A DNA stretch of 27,632 nucleotides from the NCBI GenBank assembly GCA_948468465.1, contig CAOKJJ010000058.1, forward strand, positions 1 to 27,632, given 5' to 3'. Shown here piece after piece: positions 15,585 through 23,475 of the stretch. This stretch comes from an uncultured Eubacterium sp. Its GTDB lineage: Bacteria > Bacillota_A > Clostridia > Lachnospirales > Lachnospiraceae. Below the pieces are notes generated by a model. It did not search any database. It was given only the letters and a program-made list of their open reading frames with translations, and was not told the DNA's origin. Position 1 is the stretch's first letter; each line of letters starts with the position of its first letter. Position numbers and translations under genes: made by a program.

Positions 15585-17684
15585 ATGCAGGATTTTGTAC
15601 TAAATAGGAACACGAAGATACAGTTTGCATCTGCGGAAGCACAGACAGAGCCGGTAAGAAGAGCTGTGGGCCGCTTTTACAGGGATATGGAGATGACGCT
15701 TGCATCTGCAGGCGGCGGGGAGGAAACGGGCGGCTGCATCCTGTTGCAGCGAAAGGAAATGGAAGCGGAAGCGTATGTCATAGAAATAGGTGGGGATACC
15801 GTGGCGGTATCAGCCGGCAGCGATCTGGGCTTTGTTTACGCACTGCTTTTTATAAGCAGGGAATATCTGGGGATACTTCCGTTCTGGTTCTGGAATGACC
15901 AGGAGTTGGACCGCTGTGCTCAGGTCCTGATTCCGGAAGGGAGAATTTGTTCCGGGCAGTATCGGGTGCGTTTCCGCGGATGGTTTTTAAATGATGAAGT
16001 ACTGATCAGCCACTGGGATGGCGGCGTGGATGAGGCATACCCATGGGAAATGGCTTTTGAGGCGCTGCTGCGCCTGGGAGGGAATATGGTGATACCGGGG
16101 ACTGATCAGAATGCAAAGAAATATGCGCCGCTTGCCGCAGACATGGGGCTGTGGATCACGCACCATCATGCAGAGCCGCTGGGTGCGGAAATGTTTGCCC
16201 GTGCTTATCCGCAGGAAAACCCGTCTTTTACAGAATGCGGGGATTTGTTCCGGAGATTATGGAGGGATGGGATTGAACGGCAGAAAAAGATGCATATTAT
16301 TTGGAATATTGGTTTCCGGGGACAGGGAGACCGTCCGTTCTGGGATGATGATGCGGCATGTGATACACCCCAAAAGCGCGGAGAGCTTATTAGCAGCGTT
16401 ATGAAGGAGCAGTATGATATGGTGCGTGAAGCGGTTCCGGACGCGGTGTTCTGCACTAACCTGTATGGCGAGATTATGGAACTTTACAGGCAGGGCTTTC
16501 TTACGGTACCCGACGACGTCATTATGGTATGGGCAGACAATGGTTACGGAAAAATGGTGTCCAGAAGACAGGGCAATGAAAATCCGAGGGTGCCGGCGCT
16601 TCCGGACGGGCATTCCGGGAAGCAGCCGCATGGAACGTATTATCACGTATCCTTTTATGATCTGCAGGCAGCGAACCATATCACGATGCTGCCGAATTCC
16701 ATGGAATTTGCCGGACGGGAGCTGGAGGCGGCATACAGCGCCGGAATCCGCGAATTCTGGATGGTGAATGCATCCAATGTGAAGCCGCATGTCTATCCGT
16801 TGGATTTTGTTGCAAACCTGTGGCAGGAAGAACCGCTGTCCGCACAGGAGCACAGGGAAAAATATCTGGCACAGTATTATGGCGCAGAGCTGGAAAAGGA
16901 AGATGCAGAAAGCAGCGGGACACAGGAATGCACCCTGCTGGAAGATATGGCGGACTGTTTGGCGGCTTATGCAAAAAGTACGGCGGTTTTTGGAGAACAT
17001 GAAGATGAACATGCCGGAGAACAGTTTTCCAACTACCTTACACGCCACTTTATATCCGGCTGGATGAAGTGCGGAATTAAAAAGCCATGTGAAAACCTGT
17101 TCTGGTGTGCAAAGAAAGAGCATCTGGCAGGACAGATCCAATGGTATCAGAATGTATGCGGCAGGGCGGAACAGGCATTTTCCTCTTTGCTGGAAGCGTG
17201 CAGCGATGTGCTGTCCGGGCTGGAAAGGAAACAGGCAGTCCATGCGTACAGATTATGGAAGGATTCTGCAGTTCTTCAGGCTGGCATCCAGCTGCACTGT
17301 CTGCGAGGGGCGATGCTGTTCTGCCAGGCGTACCAGGCATACGTAAAGGAAACGCAGCGGTCGTATATGGATGCCTTTTATCTGCTTGGGAAAGCGGCGG
17401 ACAGCTATCAGGAGGCAGCAGATTCCATGCGGCGGTGCGAACATGATAAGTGGCGGGGATTTTACGCAAACGAATGCCTGACAGACATCAGGCAGACGGC
17501 GTATCTGCTGCGCCAGCTAATGGGGTATGTCAGAAATGTGGGGGACGGACCGGATTTTTATCTCTGGCAGCGTGAAGTTATTTATCCGGAAAAAGACCGG
17601 AGGGTAGTGCTGATTACGAATATGGAAAATCATCTGACCAATGAGGAACTGTATGAGGAAATGTGCAGAAAACCATGGCTGTAG
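15585..17684 (+). CDS. GH115-family xylan alpha-1,2-(4-O-methyl)glucuronidase, intracellular
   Basis: A 699-residue enzyme assigned to glycoside hydrolase family 115, which removes (4-O-methyl)glucuronic acid from xylan or its oligosaccharides. The N-terminal beta/alpha domain (1 to about 115) precedes a TIM barrel. Family landmarks are RGWFLNDE (131-138), THHHAEPLG (192-200), NIGFRGQGDRPFW (241-253), NLYGE (292-296), WADNGYG (316-322) and VNASNVKP (394-401). A helical C-terminal region follows. There is no signal peptide, so it should act in the cytoplasm on imported oligosaccharides. It is shorter than typical secreted GH115 enzymes of about 800-1000 residues, and no extra C-terminal domain is visible. 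The released uronic acid feeds UxuB two genes later. Confidence 0.85.
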   Translation: MQDFVLNRNTKIQFASAEAQTEPVRRAVGRFYRDMEMTLASAGGGEETGGCILLQRKEMEAEAYVIEIGGDTVAVSAGSDLGFVYALLFISREYLGILPFWFWNDQELDRCAQVLIPEGRICSGQYRVRFRGWFLNDEVLISHWDGGVDEAYPWEMAFEALLRLGGNMVIPGTDQNAKKYAPLAADMGLWITHHHAEPLGAEMFARAYPQENPSFTECGDLFRRLWRDGIERQKKMHIIWNIGFRGQGDRPFWDDDAACDTPQKRGELISSVMKEQYDMVREAVPDAVFCTNLYGEIMELYRQGFLTVPDDVIMVWADNGYGKMVSRRQGNENPRVPALPDGHSGKQPHGTYYHVSFYDLQAANHITMLPNSMEFAGRELEAAYSAGIREFWMVNASNVKPHVYPLDFVANLWQEEPLSAQEHREKYLAQYYGAELEKEDAESSGTQECTLLEDMADCLAAYAKSTAVFGEHEDEHAGEQFSNYLTRHFISGWMKCGIKKPCENLFWCAKKEHLAGQIQWYQNVCGRAEQAFSSLLEACSDVLSGLERKQAVHAYRLWKDSAVLQAGIQLHCLRGAMLFCQAYQAYVKETQRSYMDAFYLLGKAADSYQEAADSMRRCEHDKWRGFYANECLTDIRQTAYLLRQLMGYVRNVGDGPDFYLWQREVIYPEKDRRVVLITNMENHLTNEELYEEMCRKPWL

Positions 17685-17730
17685 GCGGGAGAGGAAATAT
17701 CTGAAAGTATGAAAAAATGGGGGATGTTAA

Positions 17731-18501
17731 ATGGAACGGAATGAAGTTATGCTTATGGCGTTTATGGGCCAGAGCAATATGGCGGGCCGTGGAAATGCAA
17801 TGGAAGCGCCTGCGCTGATACAGGGGGCAGGATATGAATACAGGGCGGTAACTGCGCCAGACTGTCTGTCGCCTTTGCAGGAACCTTTTGGGGAGAATGA
17901 GAATCATGAAAATGGAGTTACAGAGCCCGGGATGAAGACGGGTTCTATGGTTACGGCATTTGTAAATGCCTGCTACACAAAAACCGGTATCTCAGTCGTT
18001 GCGGTTTCCTGTGCGAAGGGCGGTTCTTCAATCGGTGAATGGATGCCAGGGACGGATTACTATAAGGATGCCGTCTGGAGGGTAAAAAGCTGTGAGCAGT
18101 GGCTGCGCAGCCACGGATATCATATCGTATATCAGGGAATGGCATGGTGCCAGGGGTGTACAGACGGGGATCTGCATACGCCCAAGGAAACTTATAAAAA
18201 GCATACGGAAAGTTTTTTGAAATCTTTTTGCAGGGAATGCAAAATTGCGGCATGCTTCTTAATTCAGATCGGAAACCACCGGGATGACAGAAAGCTGTAT
18301 GTGCCCATTCAGAAAGCACAGGAAGAACTGGCCAGGGAGCATGAACATATCATCCTGGTGAGCAGCCAGTTTAAGACTTTTGCAGACTGCGGCCTGATGA
18401 AAGATGAATTTCACTATTTACAGGAGGGATATAACCGGATTGGCAAAGAGGCTGGAGAAAATACAGGAAAATATATTATGGAACACTGCCCAAACAGCTG
18501 A
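17731..18501 (+). CDS. SASA/CE6-type carbohydrate acetylesterase
   Basis: A 256-residue SGNH-like esterase (PF03629). The nucleophile block is FMGQSNMAGRG with Ser15. The oxyanion-hole block is CAKGGSS (94-100). WCQGCTDG (139-146) replaces the more usual WxQGExD. The catalytic Asp-x-x-His is D225/H228 in DEFHYLQEGYNRIG. It probably removes acetyl groups from xylo-oligosaccharides and so opens them to GH115 and xylosidases. No signal peptide is present, consistent with a cytoplasmic site of action. The start has a GGGGG-rich box 7 bases upstream. The Glu-to-Cys change in the third block is the only oddity; the dyad itself is intact. Confidence 0.82.
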   Translation: MERNEVMLMAFMGQSNMAGRGNAMEAPALIQGAGYEYRAVTAPDCLSPLQEPFGENENHENGVTEPGMKTGSMVTAFVNACYTKTGISVVAVSCAKGGSSIGEWMPGTDYYKDAVWRVKSCEQWLRSHGYHIVYQGMAWCQGCTDGDLHTPKETYKKHTESFLKSFCRECKIAACFLIQIGNHRDDRKLYVPIQKAQEELAREHEHIILVSSQFKTFADCGLMKDEFHYLQEGYNRIGKEAGENTGKYIMEHCPNS

Positions 18502-18511
18502 GGAGGAATAA

Positions 18512-20128
18512 ATGATGGAGCTGACTTTAAAGGGAATAAAAGAGACAGAATTATGGAAAAAAGCCGGAATAAAACTTCCCGCATATGATGTGGAGGAGGT
18601 AGCCGGACGCACAAAAAAAACGCCGGTATGGCTGCATTTTGGAGCCGGTAATATTTTCAGGATCTTTATAGGCGGAATTGCTGACAGGCTGATTGAAGAA
18701 GGCGAATTAGATAAAGGGATAGTCTGTGTGGAAACATTTGACTTTGATGTTGTGGACAAAATATACAAACCATTTGATAACCTTGTGCTTGCGGTAACTT
18801 TAAAAGCGGATGGAAATACTGAGAAAGAAGTTTTTGGTTCTCTTGCGGAGGCTGTGAAAGCGGATCCGGATGCGGCGGATGACTGGAGCAGGCTGAAGGA
18901 AATTTTTGTCAGCAGGGAACTGCAGATGATCTCCTTTACAATAACGGAAAAAGGTTATGCCTTAAAAAATGCATCCGGTGACTATTATCCGTTTATCAAA
19001 AAAGATATAGACTGCGGACCGGATAAAGCAAAATCGGCAATGGCAATTGTTTGCGCTTTGCTGTATGAAAGATACAAGGCAGGAAGATATCCTTTAGCGG
19101 TTGTGTCTATGGACAACTGCTCACATAACGGCGAGAAACTTAAAAATTCCATAGTTACGATGGCGGATGAATGGATCAGCAGGGGATTTCTGCCGGCGGA
19201 ATTCGCGGAATATATTAAGAGCGAAAATGAAGTATCATTCCCATGGTCTATGATTGATAAGATAACGCCAAGGCCGGCAGACACAATAGCGGAAGAACTA
19301 AAAAAAGCAGGTATTGAAAATATGGATCCCATTATAACTTCGAAGAATACCTATATCGCTCCATATGTAAATGCAGAAGCTCCCCAGTATCTGGTGATTG
19401 AGGATCATTTTCCAAACGGCAGGCCTGCGCTTGAAAAAGCGGGGGTATATATGACAGACAGGGATACCGTAAATAAAGTGGAAAGAATGAAGGTTACAAC
19501 ATGCCTGAACCCGCTGCATACAGCACTTGCCGTATATGGATGTTTATTAGGCTATGACTTAATCGCGGATGAAATGAAAGATACGGAATTAAAGACACTG
19601 GCGGAAATGATCGGTTTAAAAGAGGGGATGCCGGTTGTTACGGACCCGAGGATCCTGTCGCCTGAAAATTTTGTGAATGAGGTGCTTTATGTAAGGCTTC
19701 CGAATCCATATATGCCGGATGCGCCTCAAAGGATAGCAACGGATACGTCACAGAAGGTTGGGATCCGATATGGTGAGACAATTAAGTCGTATGTAGAAAA
19801 ATATGATTCAGCGGAAAATCTTACATATATTCCGCTTGCTATTGCCGGCTGGTGCAGGTATTTGCTGGGAGTGGATGATAATGGAGACAGATTTGAATTA
19901 TCCCCAGATCCAATGCTTGAGGAACTTACCGCAGCGTTAGCCGGCATAGAAATCGGCAATACAGACGCATATACTGGACAGTTACGAAGCATTCTTTCCA
20001 ATGTTCATATTTTTGGCATTGACTTATATCAGGCTGGCATAGGGGAGAAGATTGAAAAAATGTTTCGGGAATTGACGGCAGGAAGAGGCGCTGTTAGAAA
20101 AACATTAAAAAAATATACAGGCATGTGA
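18512..20128 (+). CDS. uxuB: Fructuronate reductase / mannitol dehydrogenase family (UxuB-like)
   Basis: A 538-residue polyol-type long-chain dehydrogenase. The nucleotide-binding segment is LHFGAGNIFR (41-50). DNCSHNG (201-207) and MIDKITPRP (247-255) are standard family blocks. The catalytic signature K-x5-N-x2-H is present exactly (K327, N333, H336 in KVTTCLNPLH). In the glucuronate pathway UxuB reduces D-fructuronate to D-mannonate with NADH. The position after an alpha-glucuronidase favours that substrate over mannitol or tagaturonate (inference). GGAGG lies 6 bases before the ATG, and an adjacent ATG at 18515 is possible. The isomerase (UxaC) and mannonate dehydratase (UxuA) that flank this step are not in the window. 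Confidence 0.85.
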   Translation: MMELTLKGIKETELWKKAGIKLPAYDVEEVAGRTKKTPVWLHFGAGNIFRIFIGGIADRLIEEGELDKGIVCVETFDFDVVDKIYKPFDNLVLAVTLKADGNTEKEVFGSLAEAVKADPDAADDWSRLKEIFVSRELQMISFTITEKGYALKNASGDYYPFIKKDIDCGPDKAKSAMAIVCALLYERYKAGRYPLAVVSMDNCSHNGEKLKNSIVTMADEWISRGFLPAEFAEYIKSENEVSFPWSMIDKITPRPADTIAEELKKAGIENMDPIITSKNTYIAPYVNAEAPQYLVIEDHFPNGRPALEKAGVYMTDRDTVNKVERMKVTTCLNPLHTALAVYGCLLGYDLIADEMKDTELKTLAEMIGLKEGMPVVTDPRILSPENFVNEVLYVRLPNPYMPDAPQRIATDTSQKVGIRYGETIKSYVEKYDSAENLTYIPLAIAGWCRYLLGVDDNGDRFELSPDPMLEELTAALAGIEIGNTDAYTGQLRSILSNVHIFGIDLYQAGIGEKIEKMFRELTAGRGAVRKTLKKYTGM

Positions 20129-20200
20129 TATTGCAGAATTGCTTGGTTTGAGTATGGCAAGAACGAGAGCAATACTTACTGAAGTGGATGCTGCTGCCTT
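20127..20200 (+). pseudogene. Remnant of a winged-helix (HTH) C-terminal domain
   Basis: Just after, and overlapping, the uxuB stop codon, the frame starting at 20127 reads DIAELLGLSMARTRAILTEV. This is typical of the terminal helix-turn-helix of AAA_4/ATP-binding DNA-contacting proteins and similar regulators. The similarity fades after about 25 residues and there is no start codon or ribosome binding site. I read it as a decayed fragment. Chance resemblance is possible because the match is short. Confidence 0.4.
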
Positions 20201-20227
20201 GACATGCAATTTCAGATGTGACATACT
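20199..20227 (+). promoter_or_regulatory. Promoter for the AAA-ATPase-like gene
   Basis: A perfect TTGACA (20199-20204), 17 bases, then CATACT (20222-20227, 4 of 6 matches), about 40 bases before the ribosome binding site of the next gene. It suggests this gene is transcribed separately from the sugar operon. Confidence 0.55.
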
Positions 20228-20265
20228 GTCCATATGCAAAAAAGGGCATACGAGGAGGCTGTCAG

Positions 20266-21990
20266 ATGAAAGCGGATGGACATTCTTACATACAAACCCC
20301 TCTTCCGATCGGTGTTTCGGATTTTAAAGAAACGGTGACGAATTATTATTATGTGGACAAGACACTTTTTATCCGGGAATTTCTTGATACGCTGCCGAAA
20401 GTGTCTTTATTCACGCGTCCAAGGCGATTCGGAAAAACTTTGACAATGGATATGCTGCGCACATTTTTTGAAAAAACGGACAAAGATACGTCTGTCTATT
20501 TCAAAGACAAAAAAATATGGGCATGCGGGGAACGATATCAGAGGCATCAGGGGATTTATCCCGTTATTTTTCTTACTTTTAAGGATTTGAAATACAGTAC
20601 ATGGAAAGATGCACTGTTAAATATACAGGCTTTGATTACAAAAGAATATGTCAGGCATGAAGAAGTATGGTACAGCAGCAAATGCAATGACTTTGACAGG
20701 AAATATTGCGCAGATCTTATAAACGGTTCACTGGATCCGTCTTTACTTGCGAACTCCATTGCGTATTTGTCAGAAATGCTTGAAAAACATTGGGGTATTG
20801 CGCCAATGATTATGATTGATGAGTATGATACGCCGATTCAGCAAGGATTCATGTGCGGCTATTATGATAAAATGATTGACTTTATGCGAAATTTATTTTC
20901 CGGGGCATTTAAAGATAACAGTCATTTGTCGTATGGTTTTCTTACTGGAATTCTTCGAGTTGCAAAAGAGAGTATTTTTAGCGGGATGAATAATCTGAAA
21001 GTATATTCTGTTTTGGATGAAAGATTCAGCGCGTATTTTGGATTTACAAGACAAGAGATGGCAGAAATGCTGCAGTATTACAACCGGCAGGATAAGTACG
21101 GCGAGGTATGCGAATGGTATGACGGCTATCAGTTTGGAGATACGGAAATATTTAATCCATGGTCTGTGATTAATTATCTGGATGATCGCTGTCATCCGAA
21201 AGCATACTGGCAGGCGACCGGAAGCAACGACGTTATTCGGCGGATTGTATCGGAAGCTTCGGCGGATGTCAGTGAACAACTGCAGTCTCTGATGCAGGGA
21301 AAAACAGTCTTTGCATACGTAGATACATCCGTCATTTATCCGGAGATTCAGAAAAATCCTTCCACCGTATTCAGCTTTCTGCTGACAGCTGGTTATTTAA
21401 AGATGATCCGCACAGAAGGGCAGATGGAAGAACAGGCGTTTTGTGAACTGATGATTCCGAATAAAGAAATTTTCTACGTGTATGAGAAAGAGATTATTTC
21501 AGCGCTGTCAAATGTTTTCAGGCAGTCTACAGCTATCGCTATTCAAAAAGCCATTCTGAATCAGGATGTTTTAGAGCTGCAAAACCAGATCCAGATTTTT
21601 TTGCGCCAGACAATCAGTATTTATGATGTGTCACAGGAAAGTTTTTATCAGGGAATGATGCTGGGGCTTTCTGCCATTATGAACAACTGGTACAAGGTTA
21701 CTTCTAACCGGGAGTCAGGAGACGGGAGATACGATATCCAAATGGAGCCATATGATCAATTGCTGCCAGGCATTTTAGCAGAGCTGAAAGTTTTGAGCAA
21801 AAGAAGTGTTGGGAACGCAGCTGATGTCGCTGACAAATTGAAAACTTTGTCTGAGGAGACGGTACATCAGATAAACAGAAGAAACTATGAGGAACTGATG
21901 CTGCAAAAAGGAGTGAAACAGATCATAAAACTGGGAATCGCATTTTATAAAAAGCAGGTGGAAATTTTCTGCGTGACAGACAGTGTGTAG
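20266..21990 (+). CDS. AAA-ATPase-like protein with C-terminal PD-(D/E)XK nuclease domain
   Basis: A 574-residue protein of the AAA-ATPase_like (PF09820) plus PDDEXK_9 (PF08011) architecture. The start region reads TPLPIGVSDFKE...YYYVDKTLFIREFLD. The P-loop variant is RPRRFGKT and the Walker B-like segment is MIMIDEYDTPI. A nuclease-like end has GRYDIQM and ILAELKVL, giving D and E-x-K. Such genes are abundant and variable in Clostridia and Bacteroidetes. Mobile or defence-related roles are suspected, but the function is not established. The ATG at 20266 has AGGAGG 8 bases before it; the open frame from 20218 lacks a site. A second, broken family member lies at 25045-25215. Confidence 0.88.
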   Translation: MKADGHSYIQTPLPIGVSDFKETVTNYYYVDKTLFIREFLDTLPKVSLFTRPRRFGKTLTMDMLRTFFEKTDKDTSVYFKDKKIWACGERYQRHQGIYPVIFLTFKDLKYSTWKDALLNIQALITKEYVRHEEVWYSSKCNDFDRKYCADLINGSLDPSLLANSIAYLSEMLEKHWGIAPMIMIDEYDTPIQQGFMCGYYDKMIDFMRNLFSGAFKDNSHLSYGFLTGILRVAKESIFSGMNNLKVYSVLDERFSAYFGFTRQEMAEMLQYYNRQDKYGEVCEWYDGYQFGDTEIFNPWSVINYLDDRCHPKAYWQATGSNDVIRRIVSEASADVSEQLQSLMQGKTVFAYVDTSVIYPEIQKNPSTVFSFLLTAGYLKMIRTEGQMEEQAFCELMIPNKEIFYVYEKEIISALSNVFRQSTAIAIQKAILNQDVLELQNQIQIFLRQTISIYDVSQESFYQGMMLGLSAIMNNWYKVTSNRESGDGRYDIQMEPYDQLLPGILAELKVLSKRSVGNAADVADKLKTLSEETVHQINRRNYEELMLQKGVKQIIKLGIAFYKKQVEIFCVTDSV

Positions 21991-21999
21991 AAAAAACAA

Positions 22000-22036
22000 A
22001 AAACAGCAGACAGGCAGATGGCCGGTCTGCTGTTTT
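22000..22036. terminator. Bidirectional-type terminator after the AAA-ATPase gene
   Basis: AAAACAGCAGAC (22000-22011) pairs perfectly with GTCTGCTGTTTT (22025-22036). The second arm ends in TTTTT and the first is preceded by an A-tract. It starts 9 bases after the stop codon. Confidence 0.85.
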
Positions 22037-22051
22037 TATATGCCAATCGTC

Positions 22052-22107
22052 TTGACAAATGTATAACGTTATGTTATATATTAAATGTAAAACACGACGT
22101 TATACAT
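22052..22107 (+). promoter_or_regulatory. BlaI-type autoregulated promoter and operators
   Basis: TTGACA (22052-22057), 17 bases, then TATATA (22075-22080) form a strong promoter. ATGTATAACGT (22059-22069) lies within the spacer and its exact reverse complement ACGTTATACAT lies downstream of the -10 box (22097-22107). Paired dyads of this sort overlapping the promoter are what BlaI/MecI repressors bind, so autorepression is likely. Confidence 0.75.
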
Positions 22108-22123
22108 CAAGGAGGAAATAAAC

Positions 22124-22525
22124 ATGGGGCAGCAGCTGTCAGAAGCCGAACTTGAAATTATGAAAATCATATGGGAAAATCCAAAGGAGGTGACGTTGTT
22201 TCCCTATATTATGGATGAATTGGAGGCCAGAGGCAGGCCGTGCCAAAAGAATACTTTGATCGTGCTGTTATCGCGGCTGATGAATAAGGGTTTTTTAAGC
22301 GCCAGAAAAATCGGGCGCCGAAATGAATATTCCACACTTATTTCGGAGAAGGATTACCAGACGGCGCAGACAGTAAACTTTCTGGATAAAATATATGAAG
22401 GAAGCGTCAGGGGGCTTGTTTCGAATCTGATTACAGGTGACCTGTTAACGGACGAGGAATATGAAGAACTGAAAACGTTGCTGGAAAAAGGGAAAGCGGA
22501 AGGGAAAGGAATCAGGGAATCATGA
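22124..22525 (+). CDS. BlaI/MecI/CopY family transcriptional repressor
   Basis: A 133-residue winged-helix repressor. It starts LSEAELEIMKIIWENP, continues with the recognition-helix region RPCQKNTLIVLLSRLMNKGFLSARKIGRRNEY, and ends in the helical dimerisation region with VSNLITGDLLTDEEYEELKTLL. In complete systems the repressor is cleaved when the membrane metallopeptidase BlaR1 senses a beta-lactam or another envelope signal. AAGGAGG precedes the start. The stop overlaps the next gene as ATGA, the usual coupling to blaR1, but that partner is broken here. The repressor may therefore be locked on its operator, or respond to another peptidase. No beta-lactamase is nearby. Confidence 0.9.
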   Translation: MGQQLSEAELEIMKIIWENPKEVTLFPYIMDELEARGRPCQKNTLIVLLSRLMNKGFLSARKIGRRNEYSTLISEKDYQTAQTVNFLDKIYEGSVRGLVSNLITGDLLTDEEYEELKTLLEKGKAEGKGIRES

Positions 22526-23081
22526 ATGTGGTTTTAAAAATTTTATGCTCGATGTCTGTTTCCGGCAGTCTGCTGATTGCCATTCTGCTTTTGGGAAAAC
22601 GATTTTTGAAAAACCGCGTCAGCAGACAATGGCAGTATTATATCTGGCTGGTTGTTGTATTACAGGAGTATCCTATTTGACTGAGGCAGAGATTCTGGAA
22701 TTGTTCGGCGATGAGGATGATACAGATGATATACAGACAACGACGATTCCTGTCAATCTGAAAAAGGTAAAGAGCGGAGAGATCGTTTGGCTGGGAGAAT
22801 ATACGTTATCGGAGGGAGATAAAATCAGGTATGACGTTTTGGCGAAAAAGGGAACTGTGATGCAGATTGGTTTTGCTAAGCCTTCGGATAAGCGGCTGAA
22901 TACGACTTATTATTTTGTACATACGAAACGGCAGAAAGGGGAAAAACTGGAGTGTACCGCGGATTTTACTGCCGGCCCTCCGGCAAAGGACGGGACGTAT
23001 CGGCTGTTTCTTCGCGCGGCAGACGGCGCTTTGAAGAATGTTAAAGGGGAGATTGAGATTGTGCCGGCGGATGAATCCTGA
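22522..23081 (+). pseudogene. BlaR1/M56-type sensor, internally deleted and frameshifted
   Basis: The first frame (22522-22680) encodes 52 residues, MNVVLKILCSMSVSGSLLIA and onward to RQWQYYIWLVVVL. This is the standard first membrane segment of M56/BlaR1 proteins, and it ends at a TGA. From about 22660 a different frame continues CCITGVSYLTEAEILELFG and then about 125 residues of a soluble C-terminal domain (ending KNVKGEIEIVPADES). This is consistent with the far C-terminus of such a protein after its last membrane helix. The whole zinc-peptidase core, including HExxH, is missing. A deletion joining the two ends out of frame explains this best. The C-terminal half could alternatively be a small separate protein, but its only in-frame starts lie inside the N-terminal fragment and lack ribosome binding sites. 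Confidence 0.65.
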
Positions 23082-23308
23082 AAAAACGATTGCTTTTAGG
23101 AATGATAATACAACTTTTTATATAGAATTGTTGTTTAAAGGTATTTTATATGAAATTGGTTATTTCTGCAATACCATTAGAAATATTGTTGAAATTATAC
23201 AAAAATAAATATGCTTTCTTTGCATATTTGGCAAAATAAAACAAAGAATCCGCAATTTTTTCAAGCAAATAGGATGATGGTTTTATTTCCCTGCAATCAC
23301 AAAAATTT
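23082..23308. other. AT-rich intergenic stretch
   Basis: No gene is seen here. The only structure is a small perfect hairpin, AAATATGC (23207-23214) with GCATATTT (23222-23229). The remaining sequence is A/T-rich and without a credible promoter. Confidence 0.6.
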
Positions 23309-23337
23309 AAGGCTGGTTTTCACCCGGCCTTTTTTTA
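23309..23337 (+). terminator. Rho-independent terminator
   Basis: AAGGCTGG (23309-23316) pairs with CCGGCCTT (23324-23331), one wobble pair, and runs directly into a T-tract. It would end transcripts coming from the blaI/blaR1 remnant. Confidence 0.75.
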
Positions 23338-23379
23338 ATGCTTGTTTTTCCTTATTTTATGCGGGGTACAGAACGTTGG

Positions 23380-23436
23380 ACTGCGTATGTAATGCATAAC
23401 ATTTCTATATAAAATGTTATGCATTACATACGCAGT
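23380..23436. repeat. 25-bp perfect inverted repeat with 7-base loop
   Basis: The arms at 23380-23404 and 23412-23436 are exact reverse complements over 25 bases (arm starts ACTGCGTATGTAATGC), separated by CTATATA. The element ends about 40 bases before the ketoisomerase start codon. There is no T-tract after it. It could be a transcript hairpin, an operator for a dimeric regulator, or the paired ends of a lost small mobile element. Confidence 0.85.
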
Positions 23437-23475
23437 ATGATCAAGAGCAAAAGAAAAGTGAAATGAGGTGGAGTT

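Noticed and set aside
16257..17243. A 328-codon minus-strand reading frame
   Set aside because: It is antisense to the GH115 gene in high-GC codon-rich sequence, and the product is low in recognisable motifs. It is a shadow.
20139..20327. A 62-codon frame between uxuB and the AAA-ATPase gene as a real small protein
   Set aside because: It has only a TTG start inside the HTH remnant and runs into the next gene in the wrong frame with no similarity after residue 20.
23211..23399. A 62-codon plus-strand frame in the gap before the ketoisomerase
   Set aside because: It runs through a terminator hairpin and half of the 25-bp inverted repeat, and it has no homology signal that I recognise.
23380..23436. 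CRISPR repeat or tRNA-like structure at the large palindrome
   Set aside because: There is a single copy with no spacers, and no cloverleaf or anticodon arm can be drawn. It is a simple two-arm inverted repeat.
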